DNA of 64,000 nucleotides from Micrococcus sp. EYE_212 (GCF_023147585.1 NZ_JAHXOZ010000005.1:1-64000); one strand, 5' to 3'; counted from the stretch's first letter, positions 45,556 to 54,553 are shown. Notes: generated from the sequence alone by a model not told the origin. Program-made: numbers and translations.

Positions 45556-46599
45556 TCAGGACTCGCGGTAGCCGTGGGGGTTGGCCTCCTGCCAGGCCCA
45601 CATGTCCCGGACCATCGCCTCGACACTGCGCCGGGCGCGCCAGCCGACCTCCCCGCCGATCGCGTCGACGGCCGCGCGGGACTCCCCGATGTCCCCCGCG
45701 CGGCGGCCCACGACCCGGTACGGGACGGCGCGGCCGGTGACGGCCTCGACGGCGCGGACCATCTCGAACACCGTGACGCCCTCCCCGCGCCCGATGTTCC
45801 AGACCTTCACGGCCGGCGCGTCCCGCGTGTGCTCCGTCATCCACTCGAGGGCGGCCACGTGGGCCTCGGCGAGGTCCATCACGTGGATGAAGTCGCGGAT
45901 GGCGCTGCCGTCCCGCGTGGCGAAGTCCGCCCCGAACACCTGCAGCTCGGGACACTGCCCGGTGGCCACGCGCGCCACGAACGGCATGAGGTTGGCGGGC
46001 GTGCCCTGCGGATCCTCCCCCAGGCGGCCGGAGGGGTGGGCGCCCACGGGGTTGAAGTAGCGCAGCACCGCCACGGAGAGCGCGGGCACGGACCCGTGGA
46101 CGTCGCGCAGGACCTGCTCGGCCATCAGCTTGGAGTGGCCGTACGGGTTCACGGGCGCGGTGGGCGCGTCCTCGGCGACGGGCACGGGGGCGTCGTCGCC
46201 GTAGACCGTGGCGGAGGAGGAGAAGAGCAGGACACGCGCGCCGGCCTCGGCGGCCACGCGCGCGACCTGTGCGGTCCCGGCCACGTTGACGCTGTAGTAG
46301 GCGGCAGGCTCCCGCATCGACTCCGTCGGCGACTTCAGGCCCGCGAAGTGCACGACGCCGTCCGGCGCGTAGCGCACCACCGCGGCGGCGTAGTGCTCGG
46401 GACGGCAGACGTCCGCCTGGAGCAGGTCGAGGCGGGGGCCGCCGAGCTCGACGCCGCACACCTCGGCGGCCCGCTCGAGGGCTGCCCGGGACGAGCTGAC
46501 GAGGCTGTCCAGCACCAGGACGTCATGGCCGGCGTCGAGCAGGGTGGTCACCGTGTGTGACCCGAGGTAGCCGGCGCCACCGGTCACGAGAACGCGCAT
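45556..46599 (-). CDS. galE: UDP-glucose 4-epimerase
   Basis: A 347-residue extended SDR enzyme interconverting UDP-glucose and UDP-galactose. MRVLVTGGAGYLGSHTVTTL is the NAD loop, LLFSSSATVYGDDAPVPVAE the Ser region, VNPYGHSKLMAEQVLRDV the YxxxK motif, and KVWNIGRGEGVTVFEMVRAV a GalE block. Between glmS and the divergent coaA gene. A TAGGAT box seven bases before the ATG indicates a leaderless mRNA. It may supply precursors for cell-surface glycans. Confidence 0.95.
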   Translation of the reverse strand: MRVLVTGGAGYLGSHTVTTLLDAGHDVLVLDSLVSSSRAALERAAEVCGVELGGPRLDLLQADVCRPEHYAAAVVRYAPDGVVHFAGLKSPTESMREPAAYYSVNVAGTAQVARVAAEAGARVLLFSSSATVYGDDAPVPVAEDAPTAPVNPYGHSKLMAEQVLRDVHGSVPALSVAVLRYFNPVGAHPSGRLGEDPQGTPANLMPFVARVATGQCPELQVFGADFATRDGSAIRDFIHVMDLAEAHVAALEWMTEHTRDAPAVKVWNIGRGEGVTVFEMVRAVEAVTGRAVPYRVVGRRAGDIGESRAAVDAIGGEVGWRARRSVEAMVRDMWAWQEANPHGYRES

Positions 46600-46606
46600 G
46601 GGTCCG

Positions 46607-46612
46607 ATCCTA
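46607..46612 (-). promoter_or_regulatory. -10 box, leaderless galE
   Basis: TAGGAT on the minus strand, seven bases before ATG 46599. Confidence 0.7.
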
Positions 46613-46702
46613 GCGGCGGCGGTTCGGGGCCCGGGGGCGCGCCGCAGGGGGCCCGGGACGCGCCACGGAACGGCGGGCTCCGACCCGCCGCAGGGCGACC
46701 GT

Positions 46703-46708
46703 CATAAT
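46703..46708 (+). promoter_or_regulatory. -10 box, leaderless coaA
   Basis: CATAAT, six bases before GTG 46715. It decides the coaA start, because the upstream in-frame ATG at 46598 would lie outside this transcript. Confidence 0.65.
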
Positions 46709-46714
46709 GGTGCG

Positions 46715-47725
46715 GTGACGGACACCGACGCGCTCCCCGCGAGCCCTGCCCTCCCGGCCCGGCCCCGCGAGCCCGCCCGGGCGGCCGACCACCACCGCTC
46801 TCCCTTCGTGGAGCTCGAGCGGCAGACCTGGTCCCGCCTCGCCGCGGAGATGGCCCAGCCCTTCGACCAGGCGGACGTGGAGCGGCTGCGCGGCATCGGC
46901 GACACCCTCTCCCTCACCGAGGTGGCCGAGGTGTACCTCCCCCTCTCCCGGCTCCTGGGCATCAACGTCGAGGCGTCCGGTGCACTGCGCAGCGCGACCA
47001 ATGCCTTCCTGGGCGAGCACACCGGCCGGACCCCCTACGTGATCGGCGTGGCGGGCTCGGTGGCCGTGGGCAAGTCGACCACCGCGCGCGTGCTCCAGGA
47101 GATGCTGCGCCGCTGGCCCACCACCCCCCGCGTGGAGCTCATCACCACGGACGGCTTCCTCCATCCGAACGCCGTCCTCGCCGAACGCGGGCTCATGAAG
47201 CGCAAGGGCTTCCCGGAGTCCTACGACCGGCGCGCCCTGCTCCGCTTCATGGCCGACGTGAAGTCCGGGGCGGAGGAGGTGCGTGCGCCCGTGTACTCGC
47301 ACATGACCTATGACATCGTCCCCGGCGAGGAGCAGGCGGTGCACCGCCCGGACGTGCTGATCGTGGAGGGCCTGAACGTGCTCGCCCCGCCACGCACCCG
47401 CACCGACGGCACGGCCGGCCTCAGCGTCTCCGACTTCTTCGACTTCTCCGTGTACGTGGACGCCCGTGCCGACTGGATCCGCCGCTGGTACATCGAGCGC
47501 TTCATGGACCTGCGCTCGGGCGCCTTCCGCGATCCGCGCAGCTACTTCCACCGCTACGCCCACCTCTCCGACGCCGAGGCGCAGGCCACCGCGGAGCACA
47601 TCTGGGACACCATCAACGGGCCCAACCTCCAGCAGAACGTGCATCCCACCCGGGGGCGGGCGCGACTCGTGCTCACCAAGAACGAGCGGCACGAGGTCAC
47701 GCGGGTCCTGCTGCGCAAGGTCTGA
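46715..47725 (+). CDS. coaA: Pantothenate kinase, type I
   Basis: First step of coenzyme A synthesis, 336 residues. YVIGVAGSVAVGKSTTARVL is the P-loop near residue 110; ELITTDGFLHPNAVLAERGL, RKGFPESYDRRALLRFMADV and VLIVEGLNVLAPPRTR are type I CoaA blocks; it ends near GPNLQQNVHPTRGRARLVLT. The start GTG (VTDTDALP) is selected from the leaderless promoter context and normal family length; an ATG 117 bases upstream would add a low-complexity Arg/Gly tail. Confidence 0.95.
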   Translation: MTDTDALPASPALPARPREPARAADHHRSPFVELERQTWSRLAAEMAQPFDQADVERLRGIGDTLSLTEVAEVYLPLSRLLGINVEASGALRSATNAFLGEHTGRTPYVIGVAGSVAVGKSTTARVLQEMLRRWPTTPRVELITTDGFLHPNAVLAERGLMKRKGFPESYDRRALLRFMADVKSGAEEVRAPVYSHMTYDIVPGEEQAVHRPDVLIVEGLNVLAPPRTRTDGTAGLSVSDFFDFSVYVDARADWIRRWYIERFMDLRSGAFRDPRSYFHRYAHLSDAEAQATAEHIWDTINGPNLQQNVHPTRGRARLVLTKNERHEVTRVLLRKV

Positions 47726-47804
47726 CGCCCGCCTCGTGGCCGGACCCTCGTCGCCCCGGCCCGGCCGAGCCTCGGACACGGTCGGCGCCGGCCTCGAATG
47801 GCCA

Positions 47805-47810
47805 TAGACT
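47805..47810 (+). promoter_or_regulatory. -10 box, leaderless mscL
   Basis: TAGACT, six bases before ATG 47817. Confidence 0.65.
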
Positions 47811-47816
47811 TGCCCC

Positions 47817-48251
47817 ATGCTTCAAGGATTCAAGGAATTCATCCTCAAGGGGAACGTCATCGACCTCGCCGTGGCCGTCGTCATCGGCGCCGCCTTCAGC
47901 AAGGTGATCAACGCGGTCGTGGAGAACGTGCTCATGCCGTTCATCTCCGGGCTCGTGAAGGCGCCGGACTTCGACCAGTTCGGCGTCGTGATGCTCAACG
48001 GCAACGCCATCCAGTTCGGCGTCCTCCTCACCGCGATCGTCAACTTCCTGCTCATCGCCGCGGCGGTCTACTTCGTGATCGTCCTGCCGATGAACGCCAT
48101 GATCGAGCGCCGTAACCGGCGCCTCGGCATCACCCCGAAGGACGAGGAGGTGCCGGAGGACGTCGCGCTGCTCTCCGAGATCCGCGACCTGCTGGCCGCC
48201 CAGCGCGGCGGCGCCGCGGGCACCGTCACCGGGACCGACCCCCGCCTCTGA
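47817..48251 (+). CDS. mscL: Large-conductance mechanosensitive channel
   Basis: A 144-residue pentameric channel that opens under hypo-osmotic stress. MLQGFKEFILKGNVIDLAVA is the N-terminal amphipathic helix and start of TM1, followed by VVIGAAFSKVINAVVENVLM; TM2 is around residues 62-90 (AIVNFLLIAAAVYFVIVLPM). The C-terminal bundle holds EVPEDVALLSEIRDLLAA. It appears leaderless and is closed by a strong hairpin. Confidence 0.96.
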   Translation: MLQGFKEFILKGNVIDLAVAVVIGAAFSKVINAVVENVLMPFISGLVKAPDFDQFGVVMLNGNAIQFGVLLTAIVNFLLIAAAVYFVIVLPMNAMIERRNRRLGITPKDEEVPEDVALLSEIRDLLAAQRGGAAGTVTGTDPRL

Positions 48252-48272
48252 GCCTCCCTGCTCCCCGACCCC

Positions 48273-48317
48273 GACGGGCCCCGGACACCTCCCCAACGGA
48301 GGCGTCCGGGGCCCGTC
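48273..48317 (+). terminator. mscL terminator
   Basis: 20-base arms (48273-48292 and 48298-48317) with a five-base loop and a single mismatched pair. It lies between convergent mscL and the small membrane ORF, so it may work for both. Confidence 0.85.
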
Positions 48318-48357
48318 CTGTCACGGGGCTCACCCGCCGGGGGCACGGGGCCGCCCC

Positions 48358-48537
48358 CTACGGTGCGGTGGCCGCGCCGCCGGTCCCCGCGTCCAGGCAC
48401 GGCAGCCATTCGAGCGCCACGCCGCGGCCGCACACCGGGGCGTCCACGGCCACGTAGGCCACGCCCCACAGCAGCGCCAGCCCGGCCGTCAGTGCGCCGA
48501 GCAGCACCGCCCTGCGAGGCGGCTGGTCCGGGCGCAC
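48358..48537 (-). CDS. Small membrane protein downstream of glmM
   Basis: A 59-residue ORF starting at GTG three bases after the glmM stop and ending at TAG 48358. It reads VRPDQPPRRAVLLGALTAGL, then ALLWGVAYVAVDAPVCGRG, and ends with a CLDAGTGGAATAP-type tail. One predicted helix (about residues 10-31) follows a positively charged N-terminus, and two Cys (36 and 47) would face outside. Nearly every codon ends in G or C (four exceptions), as in real genes here. It lacks an obvious ribosome site and probably depends on coupling to glmM. I do not recognise the family. Confidence 0.6.
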   Translation of the reverse strand: MRPDQPPRRAVLLGALTAGLALLWGVAYVAVDAPVCGRGVALEWLPCLDAGTGGAATAP

Positions 48538-48540
48538 GGG

Positions 48541-49896
48541 TCAGGCGTGGAGCGCGAGCTCGCGCTGCACGACGGCGGCCAGGGACTCGGCCTCGCCGCG
48601 GGCGGTGTCCTCGTCCGGGGCCTCCACCATCACGCGCACCACCGGCTCCGTGCCGGACGGGCGCAGCAGCACCCGCCCCGTCTCCCCGAGGCGCGCCTCG
48701 GCCTCGGCCACGGCGGCCTGCACGGCCTCGTCCGTCCCGGCGCGGGCCTTGTCCACACCGCGCACGTTCACGAGCACCTGCGGGAGGCGCTGCATCACGC
48801 CGGCGAGCTCGGAGAGCGGGGTGCCGGTCTGGGCCACGCGGGAGGCGAGCTGCAGGCCGGTCAGCACGCCGTCGCCCGTGGTGGCGTGGTCCGCGAAGAT
48901 CACGTGGCCGGACTGCTCGCCGCCCAGCGAGTAGTCCCCCAGCTTCATGCCGGCCAGGACGTAGCGGTCGCCGACCTGGGTCTCCACCAGCTGGACCCCC
49001 TCGCGGCCCATGGCCAGCTTGAGGCCGAGGTTGGACATGACGGTGACCACGAGGGTGTCGTCGCGCAGGGCGCCGCGGTCCTTCAGGGCCAGCGCCATGA
49101 CGCCCATGATCTGGTCGCCGTCCACGACCTCGCCGTGCTCGTCCACCGCGAGGCAGCGGTCGGCGTCGCCGTCGTGGGCGATGCCCAGGTCCGCGCCGTG
49201 CTCCTTGACCGCCGCCTGGAGCATCTCCAGGTGCGTCGAGCCGCAGCCCTCGTTGATGTTCAGCCCGTCCGGGGAGGCGCCGATGACGACCACCTGCGCG
49301 CCGGCGGCGCGGAACGCCTCCGGTGAGCAGCCGGCGGCCGCGCCGTGGGCGCAGTCCAGCACCACGGTGAGGCCGTCCAGGCGGTGGGGCAGGGACTGGA
49401 GGAGGTGGAGGACATAGCGGTCCTCGGCGTCGGAGAAGACGCGCACGCGGCCCACGTCCGCACCCGTGGGGCGCAGCGGGTCGGCGCCCTCCAGGTGCTG
49501 GATGATCTCGTCCTCCTGCCCGTCGGTGAGCTTCTGGCCACCGCGGGCGAGGAACTTGATGCCGTTGTCCGGCGCAGGGTTGTGGGAGGCGGAGATCATC
49601 ACGCCGAAGTCCGCGCCCAGGTCCGCCACGAGGAACGCGGCCGCCGGCGTGGGCAGCACGCCCGCGTCCCAGACGTCCACGCCGGACGAGGCGAGGCCGG
49701 CCACCACGGCCGCGCCGATGAACTGGCCGCTGATCCGCGGGTCCCGCGCGACGACGGCCACGGGCCGCCTGCCCGCCTCGAGGGCCTCGGCCCCGAGCAC
49801 GGGGGCGGCCGCCTGGGCCAGCTGGAGGGACAACTCCACAGTGAGGGTCTCGTTGGCCAGGCCACGGACGCCATCGGTTCCGAACAATCTCGACAT
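48541..49896 (-). CDS. glmM: Phosphoglucosamine mutase
   Basis: Converts glucosamine 6-phosphate to the 1-phosphate for UDP-GlcNAc and peptidoglycan, 451 residues. [20 protein letters not shown] is the family start; [20 protein letters not shown] holds the phosphoserine; [20 protein letters not shown] is the metal loop; [19 protein letters not shown] binds sugar; [18 protein letters not shown] binds phosphate. The first Met of this motif, 49896, has a TAGACT box eight bases upstream. GlmS, the preceding enzyme of the pathway, is encoded about 3 kb away on the same strand. Confidence 0.97.
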   Translation of the reverse strand: MSRLFGTDGVRGLANETLTVELSLQLAQAAAPVLGAEALEAGRRPVAVVARDPRISGQFIGAAVVAGLASSGVDVWDAGVLPTPAAAFLVADLGADFGVMISASHNPAPDNGIKFLARGGQKLTDGQEDEIIQHLEGADPLRPTGADVGRVRVFSDAEDRYVLHLLQSLPHRLDGLTVVLDCAHGAAAGCSPEAFRAAGAQVVVIGASPDGLNINEGCGSTHLEMLQAAVKEHGADLGIAHDGDADRCLAVDEHGEVVDGDQIMGVMALALKDRGALRDDTLVVTVMSNLGLKLAMGREGVQLVETQVGDRYVLAGMKLGDYSLGGEQSGHVIFADHATTGDGVLTGLQLASRVAQTGTPLSELAGVMQRLPQVLVNVRGVDKARAGTDEAVQAAVAEAEARLGETGRVLLRPSGTEPVVRVMVEAPDEDTARGEAESLAAVVQRELALHA

Positions 49897-49904
49897 GATC
49901 AGTG

Positions 49905-49910
49905 AGTCTA
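49905..49910 (-). promoter_or_regulatory. -10 box, probably leaderless glmM
   Basis: TAGACT on the minus strand, eight bases before ATG 49896. Confidence 0.6.
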
Positions 49911-50063
49911 CGAGCCTGAGTGGCCCGGAGCACCACCCCCCGGGTCTCGAGCGCGCCGCGCGGCCGGTACCATCGAGCCGGTGGGCCCGCGCCCGTGCAC
50001 CCGTCCGGCTCCCGGACGTGCGGCCCCGCGGCCCCCCGCCGCCCCGACACGAAGGACCCCTCC

Positions 50064-50861
50064 ATGGCCGATCTCCCCGAGACCACCCCACGACGACGCT
50101 GGCCGCGCCGCGCCGTCCTGGGCGGCACCGGCATCGCGCTCGCCTCCGCCGCCGTCGCCTGCGGATCCGGCGACGAGGCCCCCGAGGCGTCCGCCTCCGC
50201 CGGCGGCGACGACCGCCCCCGCCTGCCCGCGCCGGAGATCCTCACGACGGACGACTGGGGCGCGGTCACGCCCGCCAACTACCTCCAGACCCTCTACGAG
50301 CGCCCCTCGTACCTCGTCATCCACCACACGACGACGCCGAACACCTCCGACGGGTCCCGCCAGGCCGCCATGGACCTCGCCCGCATGGTGCAGAAGGGCC
50401 ACATCGCCCAGGGCTGGGGCGACTCCGGCCAGCAGTTCACGATGTCCCGCGGCGGCTTCCCCATGGAGGCCCGGCACGGCTCCCGCCACGCCCTCGAGGG
50501 CGGGGAGACCTTCATGCTGGGCATCCACGCCCTCGGCTTCAACGCCTACGCCCTGGGCATCGAGTGCGAGGGCTTCTACATGGTGAATCCGCCGCCGCAG
50601 AGCCTCTACGCGGGGCTCGTGCGGCTCTCCGCCTACATCTGCCAGCAGTACGAGATGCCGCCCTCGCGCATCATCGGCCACCGCGACGTGGTGGCCACCA
50701 GCTGCTGCGGCGACGCGTTCTACGCGAAGCTCCCGATCCTGCGCGAGGACGTGCGCGCCTCCCTGGAGGCCGGCGAGTACCGCATCAGCGAGGGGTTCGG
50801 GGCGGAGAACCTCCTCGACGACGCCCACGTCAACGCGGAGTGGGTCAAGCGCAACCCCTGA
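50064..50861 (+). CDS. N-acetylmuramoyl-L-alanine amidase, exported
   Basis: A 265-residue amidase_2/PGRP-type enzyme that cleaves between MurNAc and the stem peptide. The N-terminus has a twin-arginine-like motif [13 protein letters not shown] and hydrophobic run ending AVACGSG, so export is probably by Tat with possible lipidation at Cys34. Zinc ligands fit [15 protein letters not shown] (His), and [17 protein letters not shown] (His and Cys). ATG 50064 has GAAGGA upstream. Divergent from glmM, it ends at a shared terminator with ppk2. Confidence 0.88.
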   Translation: MADLPETTPRRRWPRRAVLGGTGIALASAAVACGSGDEAPEASASAGGDDRPRLPAPEILTTDDWGAVTPANYLQTLYERPSYLVIHHTTTPNTSDGSRQAAMDLARMVQKGHIAQGWGDSGQQFTMSRGGFPMEARHGSRHALEGGETFMLGIHALGFNAYALGIECEGFYMVNPPPQSLYAGLVRLSAYICQQYEMPPSRIIGHRDVVATSCCGDAFYAKLPILREDVRASLEAGEYRISEGFGAENLLDDAHVNAEWVKRNP

Positions 50862-50879
50862 GCATCCGCACCGCCGACG

Positions 50880-50911
50880 ACGGCGCCCCACCCGAGCGGG
50901 CGGGGCGCCGT
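50880..50911. terminator. Bidirectional terminator amidase/ppk2
   Basis: ACGGCGCCCC (50880-50889) pairs with GGGGCGCCGT (50902-50911), extended inward by CCCG/CGGG. It lies between convergent genes. Confidence 0.8.
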
Positions 50912-50954
50912 CCTCATGCGGGGGCCTCGGCGGGCCGCCGCGCCCCGGACGTGC

Positions 50955-51998
50955 TCAGCGCACGCGCGGGAAGGAGCCGCTGTCGTGATCCTCGCCCATC
51001 TCGAACAGGTCCGTCGCGGGTGCGCAGATGAGCGGGTCCGGGGCGTGCACGATCCGCGCGTCCTTGTCCGGGTACGGGAGCGTGTGCAGCACGTGCCGGA
51101 TGGCCTCGAGGCGCGCGCGCTTCTTGTCGTTGGACTTCACCACGGTCCACGGCGCGTCGGCCGTGTGCGTGTAGAAGAACATGGCCTCCTTGGCGTTCGT
51201 GTAGTCGTCCCACTTGTCGAGGGAGGCCATGTCGGTGGGCGAGAGCTTCCAGCGGCGGACGGGATCGGTCTCGCGGGAGGCGAAGCGGTTGAGCTGCTCT
51301 CGCTGGGAGACGGAGAACCAGAACTTCACGAGGTGGATGCCGGAGTTGACCAGCATGCGCTCGAGCTCCGGGGTCTCCCGCATGAACTCGAGGTACTGCG
51401 GCGGCGTGCAATAGCCCATGACGCGCTCGACGCCGGCCCGGTTGTACCAGGACCGGTCGAACATCACGATCTCCCCGCCGGAGGGCAGGTGCTGGATGTA
51501 GCGCTGGAAGTACCACTGCGAGGCCTCGGCCTCGGTGGGCTTCTCGAGGGCCACGGTGCGGGCGCCGCGCGGGTTGAGGTGCTCGTTGAAGCGCTTGATC
51601 GCGCCGCCCTTGCCGGCCGCGTCGCGCCCCTCGAAGATGATCAGGACCTTCTGGCCCGTCTCCTTGACCCACAGCTGCATCTTCAGCAGCTCGATCTGGA
51701 GCTCGCGCTTGCGGCGCTCGTAGAGGCGTCGGCTGATCTTCGTCTCGTAGGGGTAGCCCTCGCGCCACGCGAGCGGGTCCGGGGTCGGCAGGGCCTTGTC
51801 CCCGCGCAGCTTGCGGCCGAGCTCGTGGATCTCGTCGACCTCCGCGGCGTAGTCGTGGGTCACGGCGAACGGGAGATCGGAATCCCCCGCCTCCAGCACG
51901 TGGACGGGGGTGCTCTCCGGCGACGCCGGCGCGTCGGTCTGCGCCTGGCCCTGGGCCTCCTGGGGGGCGTCCTCCGGGCGGCGGGATGAATCTGCCAT
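50955..51998 (-). CDS. ppk2: Polyphosphate kinase 2 family protein
   Basis: A 347-residue PPK2 enzyme that makes nucleotides from polyphosphate or the reverse. Walker A VLIIFEGRDAAGKGGAIKRF near residue 120 and Walker B IVMFDRSWYNRAGVERVMGY near 190 are diagnostic; WFSVSQREQLNRFASRETDP is the lid region. Length and the long N-terminal region fit class I. Start ATG 51998 has GAGGAGATCC upstream. A TAGACT -10 box at 52097-52092 suggests a leader of about 85 bases. Confidence 0.93.
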   Translation of the reverse strand: MADSSRRPEDAPQEAQGQAQTDAPASPESTPVHVLEAGDSDLPFAVTHDYAAEVDEIHELGRKLRGDKALPTPDPLAWREGYPYETKISRRLYERRKRELQIELLKMQLWVKETGQKVLIIFEGRDAAGKGGAIKRFNEHLNPRGARTVALEKPTEAEASQWYFQRYIQHLPSGGEIVMFDRSWYNRAGVERVMGYCTPPQYLEFMRETPELERMLVNSGIHLVKFWFSVSQREQLNRFASRETDPVRRWKLSPTDMASLDKWDDYTNAKEAMFFYTHTADAPWTVVKSNDKKRARLEAIRHVLHTLPYPDKDARIVHAPDPLICAPATDLFEMGEDHDSGSFPRVR

Positions 51999-52091
51999 GG
52001 CGGATCTCCTCGTGGCTCTCACACGTCTCGCGCCACCGGCGGGAGCCCTCACGCCCCGGGCGAGCCCCCGCCGCACTGCGGGGACCCTCAC

Positions 52092-52097
52092 AGTCTA
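52092..52097 (-). promoter_or_regulatory. ppk2 promoter -10 box
   Basis: TAGACT on the minus strand, 93 bases before ATG 51998, just downstream of the rpsI terminator. A GTG at 52091 directly abuts it and is not a plausible start. Confidence 0.5.
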
Positions 52098-52110
52098 GGC
52101 GCCGGACGCG

Positions 52111-52151
52111 GCAGACCCCGCGCCACCGGGGAACGGTGACACGGGGTCTGC
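52111..52151 (-). terminator. rplM-rpsI terminator
   Basis: GCAGACCCCG (52111-52120) pairs with CGGGGTCTGC (52142-52151), with further pairing inward, 36 bases after the rpsI stop. Confidence 0.8.
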
Positions 52152-52186
52152 GGGGCGGATCCGCTCGGCCGGAGCCGAGGCGCAGA

Positions 52187-52681
52187 TCAGCGCTTCGAGA
52201 ACTGCGAGGCCTTGCGGGCCTTCTTGAGGCCGGCCTTCTTGCGCTCGATGACGCGGGCGTCACGGGTGAGGAAGCCGGCCTTCTTGAGGGCGGCGCGGTT
52301 GTGCTCGCGGTCGATCTCGTTCAGGGCGCGGGAGATGCCCAGGCGCAGCGCACCGGCCTGGCCGGAGGGGCCGCCGCCGTGGATGCGGGCGATCACGTCG
52401 TACGCGCCGGCGAGCTCCAGCAGCGTGAAGGGGTCGTTGACCTCCTGCTGGTGCAGCTTGTTGGGGAAGTAGTTCTCCAGGGTGCGGCCGTTCACGGTCC
52501 ACTGGCCGGAGCCGGGGATGAGGCGGACGCGCGCCACGGCCTCCTTGCGGCGGCCGACGGCGGCACCAGGGACGGTCAGGGCGGGACGCTCGGACACGGC
52601 GGCCTCGTCGGTGGAGGCGGTGGCGGACGACTCGGAGGTGTAGCTGGTCAGCTCCACGTCCTCATGCTCATTGATGCTCAT
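52187..52681 (-). CDS. rpsI: 30S ribosomal protein S9
   Basis: A 164-residue uS9. The core starts [18 protein letters not shown], and the invariant C-terminus [15 protein letters not shown] reaches the P-site tRNA. A 42-residue acidic N-terminal tail ([20 protein letters not shown] onward) precedes the core, which is longer than in E. coli but usual in actinobacteria. AGGAG lies just before ATG 52681. It forms an operon with rplM, 37 bases upstream. Confidence 0.97.
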   Translation of the reverse strand: MSINEHEDVELTSYTSESSATASTDEAAVSERPALTVPGAAVGRRKEAVARVRLIPGSGQWTVNGRTLENYFPNKLHQQEVNDPFTLLELAGAYDVIARIHGGGPSGQAGALRLGISRALNEIDREHNRAALKKAGFLTRDARVIERKKAGLKKARKASQFSKR

Positions 52682-52718
52682 GGTTCTCCTCAGGAAAAGT
52701 CTCAGGCGGTCGCCAGGG

Positions 52719-53162
52719 TCACTGGGCGACCTGGCCGATCTCGAAGGTGGCGGGCTGCTGGGCGGCGTGCGGGTGCTCGGCACCGCGGTACACCTTGAGC
52801 TTGCCCATCTGCTGGTCGGCCAGCGAGTTCTTGGGGAGCATGCCGCGGACGGCCTTCTCCACGGCGCGGACCGGGTTGGTCTCGAGGAGCTCGGCGTAGC
52901 TCTGCGACTTCAGGCCGCCCGGGTAGCCCGAGTGGCGGTAGGCGCGCTTCTTCTCGAGCTTGGCGCCGGTGAGGGCCACCTTCTCGGCGTTCACGATGAT
53001 GACGAAGTCGCCCATGTCCATGTGGGGGGCGAACGTCGGCTTGTGCTTTCCGCGCAGCAGGGTGGCGGTGTGGGTGGCCAGGCGGCCGAGGACGACGTCG
53101 GTGGCATCGATGATGTGCCACTGGCGGTCGGCATCGCCAGGCTTGGGAGAGTACGTACGCAC
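52719..53162 (-). CDS. rplM: 50S ribosomal protein L13
   Basis: A 147-residue uL13. [40 protein letters not shown] and [15 protein letters not shown] are family blocks. The start is GTG 53162. The promoter lies about 218 bases upstream, leaving a long untranslated leader. It is cotranscribed with rpsI. Confidence 0.97.
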   Translation of the reverse strand: MRTYSPKPGDADRQWHIIDATDVVLGRLATHTATLLRGKHKPTFAPHMDMGDFVIIVNAEKVALTGAKLEKKRAYRHSGYPGGLKSQSYAELLETNPVRAVEKAVRGMLPKNSLADQQMGKLKVYRGAEHPHAAQQPATFEIGQVAQ

Positions 53163-53386
53163 GTTGTCTGCCTTCAGGGTCGGTGATCGGTCACAGTGGC
53201 CGCGCGCTGGGGCGTGATTCCGGCGTGGGGCGCACTGTCAGTTCTCCGTGCGCGCCGGGGCTCCAGGTGAGGACTGGAAGGCGACCGGGCCCGAGGATCC
53301 CGGGGGTGCGGCGCGAGCTGAAGGCCATGCAACTGAGCCACTCGCGGCACGACGCATCCGGGTGCGGACATGCGCAACGTCTCCCC

Positions 53387-53415
53387 ATGCTACCGGGTCC
53401 GCGTCCCCGCGGCAA
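53387..53415 (-). promoter_or_regulatory. rplM-rpsI promoter
   Basis: Minus strand -35 TTGCCG (53415-53410), 17-base spacer, -10 TAGCAT (53392-53387). The mRNA would start near 53380, giving a leader of about 218 bases. The rest of the 313-base gap (53163-53475) holds this leader and the truA hairpin; no gene is seen. Confidence 0.75.
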
Positions 53416-53436
53416 AAGCGCGGGCCCACGTCCCGC

Positions 53437-53455
53437 GGCGCCCTTCGGGGGCGCC
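53437..53455 (-). terminator. truA terminator hairpin
   Basis: GGCGCCC (53437-53443) and GGGCGCC (53449-53455) around TTCGG, a stable UUCG-type loop on the plus strand (CCGAA on the transcript). It sits 21 bases past the truA stop and just upstream of the rplM -35. Confidence 0.55.
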
Positions 53456-53475
53456 CCCGACGTCGACGCCCGGAC

Positions 53476-54456
53476 TCACAGGGAGCGTCGGGCCCGTGTC
53501 CCCGCGGCGCGGGCCCGCAGCACGTCCGGGTTCGCCGGGTAGGCGACGCGGGCCAGGGTCAGCCCACCCGGCGGCGCGAGGCGCACATGGGAGTCCCGCA
53601 CGCGGGCCGCCAGCCGCTCGCCCGCCCAGCCGGGAGCGCGACGCCCCTCCCCCACCTCCAGGAGCGCCCCCACGATGGAGCGCACCATGTGGTGGCAGAA
53701 CGCGTCCGCGCGGATCTGGACACGGACGATCCCCTCCGGGTCCCGCTCGACCCGCAGATCCTGGACCTCGCGGATGGTGGTGGCACCCTCGCGCGGCCTG
53801 CAGAAGGAGAGGAAGTCGTGCAGGCCGAGGAGGGCGTGGGCCTCCGTCTGCATGCGCCCCACATCCAGGGCGGCGCCGTGCCAGTGCGTGCCCCGGCGGG
53901 TGAGCGGGTCCTGCGTCGCTCGGCGGTCGCTGATGCGGTACTCGTACTCGCGCCACAGGGCGCCGAACCGCGCGTCGAAGCCCTCCGGTGCACGGGCCGC
54001 GCCGTGCACCACGACGGCGCCGCCCCAGCCGGAGAGCACGCCCGCGAGGCGGCGCAGCAGGGCCTGCCCCGGGTCATCGCCCGGCCGGCCCCGGGAGAGG
54101 CCCTCCCACTCGGCGGCGGAGAGGTCCAGATGGACCACCTGGCCGCGCGCGTGGACGCCGGCGTCGGTGCGCCCGGCCACCACCGTGGCCACGGGGCGGC
54201 GCAGGATCCGCTCCAGCGCCTCCTCGAGCGCGCCCTGGACGGTGGGCAGCCCCGGCTGGGAGGCCCAGCCGGAGAACGCCGAGCCGTCATAGGCGAGGTC
54301 GAGCCGCACCCGGAGGCGCGCGTCGGGGACGGCGAGGTCCGCGGCGGCGTCTGCGGCGGGCGCGGCGAGGTCCGCGGCGGCGGACGGGGTGGAGTCGGCC
54401 TCGGCGGACGCGTTCCCGCGCGGGCGGGTGTGCTCGGCAGAGCGGTGCTCGGTCAT
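53476..54456 (-). CDS. truA: tRNA pseudouridine38-40 synthase
   Basis: A 326-residue pseudouridine synthase. RVRLDLAYDGSAFSGWASQP and VAGRTDAGVHARGQVVHLDL (catalytic Asp in GRTDAGVHA) are diagnostic, with AFCHHMVRSIVGALLEVGEG near residue 255. An Ala-rich, probably disordered tail of about 45 residues precedes the domain. ATG 54456 has AGGAG upstream. It follows rplQ after a hairpin, as in many actinobacteria, so readthrough or a weak local promoter must express it. Confidence 0.94.
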   Translation of the reverse strand: MTEHRSAEHTRPRGNASAEADSTPSAAADLAAPAADAAADLAVPDARLRVRLDLAYDGSAFSGWASQPGLPTVQGALEEALERILRRPVATVVAGRTDAGVHARGQVVHLDLSAAEWEGLSRGRPGDDPGQALLRRLAGVLSGWGGAVVVHGAARAPEGFDARFGALWREYEYRISDRRATQDPLTRRGTHWHGAALDVGRMQTEAHALLGLHDFLSFCRPREGATTIREVQDLRVERDPEGIVRVQIRADAFCHHMVRSIVGALLEVGEGRRAPGWAGERLAARVRDSHVRLAPPGGLTLARVAYPANPDVLRARAAGTRARRSL

Positions 54457-54479
54457 GGTGCTCCTGGGGGTCGACGCGA

Positions 54480-54513
54480 CGAAGGGCCGCCCACCGAGGT
54501 GGACGGCCCTTCG
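54480..54513 (-). terminator. rplQ terminator
   Basis: CGAAGGGCCGCCCAC (54480-54494) and GTGGACGGCCCTTCG (54499-54513) with a four-base loop, 41 bases after the rplQ stop. There is no U-tract. It may end the S13-L17 transcript or only reduce flow into truA. Confidence 0.8.
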
Positions 54514-54553
54514 CTCAGGGGTTGCGCTCCCCGCCGAGGGGGTGCGCACGGCC

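Noticed and set aside
46598-46714. coaA start at ATG 46598
   Set aside because: This would overlap the galE start, lie outside the predicted coaA transcript and add a 39-residue Arg/Gly-rich tail absent from CoaA proteins.
52002-52091. Extended ppk2 start at GTG 52091
   Set aside because: The GTG directly abuts a TAGACT -10 box and would lie upstream of the transcript start. ATG 51998 has a good ribosome-binding site.
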